A stretch of DNA of 64,000 bases. Origin: Flavobacterium supellecticarium (lineage in GTDB: Bacteria; Bacteroidota; Bacteroidia; Flavobacteriales; Flavobacteriaceae). The notes below the pieces were generated by a model, which ran no database searches, was not told the origin of the DNA, and saw only the letters and a list, made by a program, of their open reading frames with translations. The DNA lies in contig NZ_SSNZ01000002.1 of assembly GCF_004801375.1 (NCBI RefSeq), positions 496,001 to 560,000 on the forward strand, in the 5' to 3' direction. Each line of letters starts with the position of its first letter. Position 1 is the stretch's first letter. Of this stretch, positions 59,463-64,000 are shown one piece after another. Both the position numbers and the translations under genes were made by a program.

Positions 59463-61913
59463 ATGTCCTATTTTGTAGAAGTTGTCTTACCGTTAGCTTT
59501 GGATAAAACCTTTACGTATCAGGTTTCCGAAGCTGAATACGCATTCCTTAAAAAAGGAATGCGCGTGGCGGTACCATTTGGTAAAAACAAGATTTATACG
59601 GCACTGGCGATCGAATTACATCGGAACGAACCGCTATTGTATAAGGCAAAGGAAATTCATCAGATACTCGATGAAGTACCTGTGGTAAACGAATTTCAGA
59701 TTGAACACTGGAAATGGGTAGCCGACTATTATATGTGTAGTATTGGTGATGTGTATAAAACCGCATTGCCTTCTGGTTTTTTATTGGAAAGTGAAACGAT
59801 TATTGCTGCGCCTCAGGATGTGTATGCCGATAGTAAGGAGTTAGAGGATGATGAATTTTTAATCTGGCAGGCGTTACAACAACAGTCGTCCCTGAAAGTA
59901 GAAGATATTATGGCGATTCTGGGAAAAAAGAATGTTTTTCCGGTGTTGAACAGAATGTTGGCCAAAAATGTACTGACACTTCAGGAGGAGGTAATCGAAA
60001 AATACAAACCGAAAGTAACAAAATACATCCGCCTACAACCGGAGTTTTTACAACAGGAACAGTTATCGGAATTGTTGGAACTGCTGTCCAGAGCACCGAA
60101 ACAACGGGAATTGGTCTTGCAGTATTTTCAATTGCAGGCAACCGAAAAGAAACCGGTTTCCGTTAAAAAATTAGTTGAGATTTCCGGAGCGGGTCAGGCA
60201 GCTGTAAAATCGCTGGTCGATAAAGCGGTTTTTGAAGAATACTATTTGTTGGAAGATCGGGTTCGTTTTGAGAAATCAGAAGATTCCGGTTTTGCGTTAA
60301 GTGCTCCGCAGCAAATAGCGTTGAACGAAATTAAAGATAGTTTCGAAAAACAAAGTGTATCCTTATTGCACGGTGTTACGGCTTCCGGAAAAACGGAAGT
60401 CTATATCAAGCTGATCGAAGAATATATACAATCCGGGAAACAGGTGTTGTATCTGTTACCTGAAATTGCGTTAACGGTTCAGTTGGTAAGTCGCCTTACG
60501 GCTTACTTTGGAAACCAGATCGCGGTTTACCATTCCAAATATACCAATAACGAAAGAGTAGAAGTCTGGCAACAGGTATTGCAAAATTCCGAAAAAGCCA
60601 AAATTGTAATCGGGGTACGTTCGGCTTTGTTTTTGCCGTTTTCGAATCTGGGACTTATTGTAATCGACGAAGAGCACGAGCAGACATTTAAGCAGTTTGA
60701 TCCGGCACCGCGATACCATGCCCGAGATGCAGCTATAGTACTGGCGGCAGCGCACCGGTCAAAGGTGCTTTTGGGATCGGCTACGCCAAGCCTGGAAACC
60801 TATTATAATGTACAATCCGGGAAATATGGTTTGATTAATTTAACGGAACGCTACGGAAAAGTGTTGTTGCCTGAAGTTTTTCTGGTCGATTTAAAAGATA
60901 AATACAAGCGGAAACGGATGAAAGGGCATTTTAGCGATACGCTGATCGAGGCTATTTCGGAATCGTTATCGTTAGGCGAACAGGTAATTTTGTTTCAAAA
61001 CAGAAGAGGGTATTCTCCTTTTGTGGAATGTATGACGTGTGGACATGTGCCACAATGCCCAAATTGCGATGTAAGTCTTACCTATTATAAGTATAAAAAT
61101 CAATTGCGTTGTCATTATTGTGGGTATTCGATTGCGAATCCTACGCATTGCCATGCTTGCCAGTCGGTGGATTTATCGACCAAAGGGTTTGGGACGGAAC
61201 AGATCGAAATGGAATTGCGGGAACTTTTTCCGGAAAAAAATATCGGTCGGATGGATCAGGATACCACCCGTGGAAAATATGGATATGAAAAGATAATCGA
61301 TGCTTTCCGGGAACAGGAAATCGATATTCTGGTCGGAACGCAAATGTTGGCTAAAGGTTTGCATTTTGATAATGTAACATTGGTTGGAATCATGAATGCT
61401 GATAATATGCTGAATCAACCCGATTTTCGTTCGCACGAAAGGGCTTTTCAAATGATGATGCAGGTAGCAGGTAGGGCGGGAAGAAGTGAAAAGAAAGGAA
61501 AAGTGATGATTCAAACCTATAATCCGTACCATAATATTATCCGGCAGGTAACGTCTAACGATTATATCGGAATGTATAAAGAACAGGTTTATGAGCGGCA
61601 CAATTTTAAATACCCGCCTTTTTACCGATTGGTAAAACTGACGTTAAAGCACCGTGATTTTGATAAATTAAAAGAAGGTTCGATGTGGATGTATAATGTG
61701 TTGACGCAATCCCTTCAAATCCCGGTTCTTGGTCCGGAAGAGCCCGCTATAAGCAGGATCCGGAATGAATACATCCGGACAATCCTGATTAAGATTCCGC
61801 AGAAAAGCCATTTGGGGAACACCAAAAAAATGATACGGAAAATTGGAAGCAGTTTTGAGGCAATCCCGCAATACCGGGCGATAAAAGTCTCGGTTAATGT
61901 GGATAATTACTAA
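59463..61913 (+). CDS. priA: Primosomal replication helicase PriA
   Basis: A 3'-5' DNA helicase that restarts replication forks. The 816-residue protein has an N-terminal 3'BD domain (YFVEVVLPLALDKTFTY), Walker A GVTASGKTEVYI, DEEH-box LIVIDEEHEQTFKQFD, helicase motifs GSATPSLETYYN and LVGTQMLAKGLHF, and zinc-binding cysteines in CMTCGHVPQCPNCDVSL and CHYCGYSIANPTHCHAC. It overlaps the convergent LytTR gene by four bases. Confidence 0.97.
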   Translation: MSYFVEVVLPLALDKTFTYQVSEAEYAFLKKGMRVAVPFGKNKIYTALAIELHRNEPLLYKAKEIHQILDEVPVVNEFQIEHWKWVADYYMCSIGDVYKTALPSGFLLESETIIAAPQDVYADSKELEDDEFLIWQALQQQSSLKVEDIMAILGKKNVFPVLNRMLAKNVLTLQEEVIEKYKPKVTKYIRLQPEFLQQEQLSELLELLSRAPKQRELVLQYFQLQATEKKPVSVKKLVEISGAGQAAVKSLVDKAVFEEYYLLEDRVRFEKSEDSGFALSAPQQIALNEIKDSFEKQSVSLLHGVTASGKTEVYIKLIEEYIQSGKQVLYLLPEIALTVQLVSRLTAYFGNQIAVYHSKYTNNERVEVWQQVLQNSEKAKIVIGVRSALFLPFSNLGLIVIDEEHEQTFKQFDPAPRYHARDAAIVLAAAHRSKVLLGSATPSLETYYNVQSGKYGLINLTERYGKVLLPEVFLVDLKDKYKRKRMKGHFSDTLIEAISESLSLGEQVILFQNRRGYSPFVECMTCGHVPQCPNCDVSLTYYKYKNQLRCHYCGYSIANPTHCHACQSVDLSTKGFGTEQIEMELRELFPEKNIGRMDQDTTRGKYGYEKIIDAFREQEIDILVGTQMLAKGLHFDNVTLVGIMNADNMLNQPDFRSHERAFQMMMQVAGRAGRSEKKGKVMIQTYNPYHNIIRQVTSNDYIGMYKEQVYERHNFKYPPFYRLVKLTLKHRDFDKLKEGSMWMYNVLTQSLQIPVLGPEEPAISRIRNEYIRTILIKIPQKSHLGNTKKMIRKIGSSFEAIPQYRAIKVSVNVDNY

Positions 61914-62605
61914 GCGTTTTCGATCGCTTTTACCAAATCTTCTTTTTTGTTCCGGCTCAATGGGATTTTATTGGTGCCGATTTCGGCAAATTTACTGTTG
62001 AATTTGTCGATTTTATCAATGTTAACAATAAACGATTTGTGAACCCGGATAAACTTATCTTTCGGGAGTTCGTTTTCAAACGCCTTCATGGTCGACAGTA
62101 CCAGATGATTATCCTCGTCGGTAATTACTTTTACATAATCCCCGTAAGCTTCGATCCATTTAATCCTCGAAATGTAAATTTTAAGTTTTTTAAGATTGCT
62201 CTTGATAAAAATAAACGGACTTTCCTCGTCGGAATTTTCTTTTCCGAGCAAAACAAAGTTCATCGCTTTTTTTACAGCAACATTAAATCGTTCGCGGGTA
62301 ATGGGTTTGTGCAAATAATCGGTAGCGGCATAATCAAATGCTTTAACGGCATATTCCGTTTTTGATGTAATGAAAATCACCTGCGGTTTTGCCTTCAATC
62401 CGTCTAGTAAATCAAAACCGTTTATAACCGGCATTTCGATATCCAGAAATACCAAATCCACATTTTTATTGGTAATGCAATTCTTTGCCTCAATGGCATT
62501 AGAGAATTCGCCTACAAGGGAGAGATTTGGGTTCTCGGTTACGAGTTTGGTAATGGTTAAACGCTGAATACTACTATCATCAACTACAATACAGTTTATC
62601 TTCAT
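61910..62605 (-). CDS. LytTR-type response regulator
   Basis: A 231-residue regulator with an N-terminal receiver (IVVDDSS at the acidic pocket, phosphoacceptor D55 in VFLDIEMPV, and the lysine in YLHKPITRE) and a C-terminal LytTR DNA-binding domain (IKWIEAYGDYVKVIT, FIRVHKSFIVNIDKI, IPLSRNKK). The partner kinase is not adjacent. It converges on priA with a four-base overlap, and no other gene shares its transcript in the window. Confidence 0.94.
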   Translation of the reverse strand: MKINCIVVDDSSIQRLTITKLVTENPNLSLVGEFSNAIEAKNCITNKNVDLVFLDIEMPVINGFDLLDGLKAKPQVIFITSKTEYAVKAFDYAATDYLHKPITRERFNVAVKKAMNFVLLGKENSDEESPFIFIKSNLKKLKIYISRIKWIEAYGDYVKVITDEDNHLVLSTMKAFENELPKDKFIRVHKSFIVNIDKIDKFNSKFAEIGTNKIPLSRNKKEDLVKAIENA

Positions 62606-62719
62606 ATTCTAATAAAATCAAATAAGTTTATTTTAGTAATAAAAATAGGAAAACAGATCGGATTGACAAAGGATAGTTCGGATAAAAACAGTATGGAAGG
62701 TAAAAAAAAGAAAATACCC

Positions 62720-62749
62720 TTGTAGATTAAATATAAATCGCTATTTTTG
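62720..62749 (+). promoter_or_regulatory. Promoter of the rpsF-rpsR-rplI operon
   Basis: TTG at 62720-62722, a 19-base spacer and TATTTTTG at 62742-62749; the start codon is 33 bases further. Fits the Bacteroidota consensus well. Confidence 0.72.
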
Positions 62750-62782
62750 CACCCAATTTTATAACAAATAAATTTTATTCTT

Positions 62783-63124
62783 ATGAATCATTATGAAACT
62801 GTTTTCATCTTGAATCCCGTTTTATCTGAGCAGCAGGTAAAGGAAACAGTAAGCAAATTTGAAGATTTTCTTACTTCTAAAGGAGCAGAGATGGTAGCGA
62901 AAGAGGATTGGGGCTTAAAAAAATTAGCGTACGAAATCCAACACAAGAAAAGTGGTTTTTATCACTTATTCGAATTCAAAGCATCTGGAGATATCTTAGC
63001 TTCATTTGAAACGGAATTCCGTCGTGACGAAAGAGTAATGCGCTTTTTAACTGTAAGTTTAGACAAACATGCAGTAGCGTGGGCTGAAAGAAGAAGAGCA
63101 AAATTAAAATCTACAAAAGCTTAA
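62783..63124 (+). CDS. rpsF: 30S ribosomal protein S6
   Basis: A 113-residue ribosomal protein that binds 16S rRNA together with S18. [40 protein letters not shown] and [20 protein letters not shown] are characteristic. First gene of the usual rpsF-rpsR-rplI order, with five bases before rpsR. No structured S6:S18 leader is seen in the short 5' region. Confidence 0.98.
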   Translation: MNHYETVFILNPVLSEQQVKETVSKFEDFLTSKGAEMVAKEDWGLKKLAYEIQHKKSGFYHLFEFKASGDILASFETEFRRDERVMRFLTVSLDKHAVAWAERRRAKLKSTKA

Positions 63125-63129
63125 TTAGT

Positions 63130-63426
63130 ATGTCAAGTATTGAGCAATCTGCAAAAGGAAAAAAAGACGGGGATATCAGATATCTTACGCCTTTAAACAT
63201 AGAAACAAACAAAACTAAAAAGTACTGTCGTTTCAAAAAAGCCGGAATCAAATATGTTGATTACAAAGATCCGGACTTCTTATTGAAATTTGTGAATGAG
63301 CAAGGTAAAATCCTTCCTCGTCGTTTAACAGGAACTTCTTTGAAATACCAAAGAAAAGTATCTGTAGCGGTAAAAAGAGCACGTCATTTAGCATTAATGC
63401 CATATGTGGCTGATTTATTAAAATAA
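63130..63426 (+). CDS. rpsR: 30S ribosomal protein S18
   Basis: A 98-residue protein, partner of S6 on the platform of the small subunit. [40 protein letters not shown] and [20 protein letters not shown] match the family; the last is the conserved basic core. One Cys is kept, so it is not a full zinc-binding form. Confidence 0.98.
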   Translation: MSSIEQSAKGKKDGDIRYLTPLNIETNKTKKYCRFKKAGIKYVDYKDPDFLLKFVNEQGKILPRRLTGTSLKYQRKVSVAVKRARHLALMPYVADLLK

Positions 63427-63441
63427 AAAAGAGGCGAGATT

Positions 63442-63885
63442 ATGGAACTTATATTAAAACAAGACGTACAAAATTTAGGTTTTAAAGACGATGTAGTATC
63501 TGTTAAGCCAGGTTACGGTCGTAACTTTTTAATTCCTCAGGGTTTTGCTATTTTAGCAACTCCATCGGCTAAAAAAGTATTAGCTGAAAACTTAAAACAA
63601 AAAGCGCACAAAGAAGCTAAAATCGTTGCTGATGCGAAAAGTTTAGCTGAAGCGCTTAAAGCTTTAGAGATCAAAATCACAGCTAAAGCTGGTGGTGAAA
63701 AATTATTCGGATCTGTTACTAATGCAGATATCGCTGAAGTTTTAGAGAAAAACGGACATGCAATCGATAGAAAATTCATCACTTCTGGTATCGTTAAACG
63801 TACAGGAAAATACAATGCTTCTATCCGTTTACACCGTGATGTAATCGTAGAATTAGCATACGAAATTGTTGCTGAAAAAGCATAA
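63442..63885 (+). CDS. rplI: 50S ribosomal protein L9
   Basis: A 147-residue protein with the compact N-terminal domain MELILKQDVQNLGFKDDVVS, VKPGYGRNFLIPQGFAILAT, a long helix rich in Ala and Lys, and a C-terminal domain (GEKLFGSVTNADIAEVL, SGIVKRTGKYNASIRLH). It binds 23S rRNA at the L1 side. Last gene of the operon. Confidence 0.98.
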   Translation: MELILKQDVQNLGFKDDVVSVKPGYGRNFLIPQGFAILATPSAKKVLAENLKQKAHKEAKIVADAKSLAEALKALEIKITAKAGGEKLFGSVTNADIAEVLEKNGHAIDRKFITSGIVKRTGKYNASIRLHRDVIVELAYEIVAEKA

Positions 63886-63902
63886 TTTTAGCAAAATAAA
63901 GC

Positions 63903-63934
63903 AAAAGCCTTCCCAGTCGGGAAGGCTTTTTTTT
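63903..63934 (+). terminator. Terminator after rplI
   Basis: AAAAGCCTTCCC-AGTC-GGGAAGGCTTTT and a T run: twelve-base-pair stem. The last ~65 bases of the window hold no visible gene. Confidence 0.94.
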
Positions 63935-64000
63935 ATACCTTTATGTTTTGCCGGCCATCGGAAGCATCCGGTTGCGGTACTAAAACAATAACAATGAGAT

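Noticed and set aside
62750..62782. S6:S18 autoregulatory RNA leader before rpsF
   Set aside because: The leader is only about 33 bases, AT-rich and without the expected hairpin with a CCG-like bulge.
1..64000. CRISPR arrays, tRNA or rRNA genes, integrases and insertion sequences
   Set aside because: I looked for regular spaced repeats, conserved RNA segments and transposase-like proteins and found none; this was by eye and could miss a divergent tRNA.

Overview
The window looks like a chromosomal segment of a Flavobacterium-type bacterium (Bacteroidota, Flavobacteriaceae). The evidence is moderate-to-low GC (about 40% in the lines I counted), repeated -7 boxes of the Bacteroidota type TAnnTTTG upstream of genes, a type IX secretion C-terminal sorting domain, many short lipoproteins, and family pairs typical of this group (BT_3928-like DoxX protein, MurQ with a DUF6095-like partner, DUF6146/DUF6787-like pair, YaiO barrel, FucP-like MFS carrier). 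No species can be named from the sequence alone. I saw no rRNA, tRNA, CRISPR array, insertion sequence or integrase.

Layout. 1-4.8 kb: end of a DppB-type peptide permease, a BT_3928-like redox membrane protein and a duplicated DUF1599 protein, divergent from folP and a lipoprotein, then rlmH. 4.8-9.1 kb: a single-domain response regulator and a three-gene overlapping operon (HEAT-repeat membrane protein, processive GT2, TPR plus beta-barrel YaiO protein) that looks like a small exopolysaccharide synthase/export locus. 9.3-11.8 kb: an accessory patch with a recent tandem duplication of an XRE regulator, a hypothetical gene and a CpXC zinc-ribbon gene, edged by palindromic repeats. 11.9-20.2 kb: TIGR02757, LolD-like ATPase, MsrA, small membrane proteins, the serine operon (HAD phosphatase-serC-serA), a LuxC-like acyl-CoA reductase and a ferredoxin. 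20.2-28.4 kb: ychF, FMN reductase and the two topoisomerase IV subunits. 28.4-34.4 kb: TerC, DinB-like, MurQ, ZIP transporter and two methyltransferases.

34.6-38.9 kb is the most unusual part. A 552-residue lipoprotein has a Gly/Ser-rich linker and a C-terminal domain that I read as a Tae4-type peptidoglycan amidase. It is followed at once by a small lipoprotein resembling Tai4 immunity proteins and then by an AT-rich secreted protein of unknown function. Two further secreted or lipoprotein genes on the other strand flank it. This looks like a membrane-anchored toxin with its immunity gene and no type VI secretion genes nearby, and it is my main candidate for a poorly described system.

38.9-64 kb: outer-membrane/lipoprotein pair with rlmD, a sensor histidine kinase, a WYL regulator and DinB protein, a very large T9SS-secreted M60-like protein whose zinc-binding HExxH motif is lost, rocD, a Smr protein, an internally duplicated lipoprotein, a sugar MFS carrier with an extra coiled-coil insert, EamA carrier, cysteine desulfurase, nadC, priA, a LytTR regulator and the rpsF-rpsR-rplI operon. 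A family of dispersed intergenic palindromes with covarying stems is scattered through the first 28 kb.
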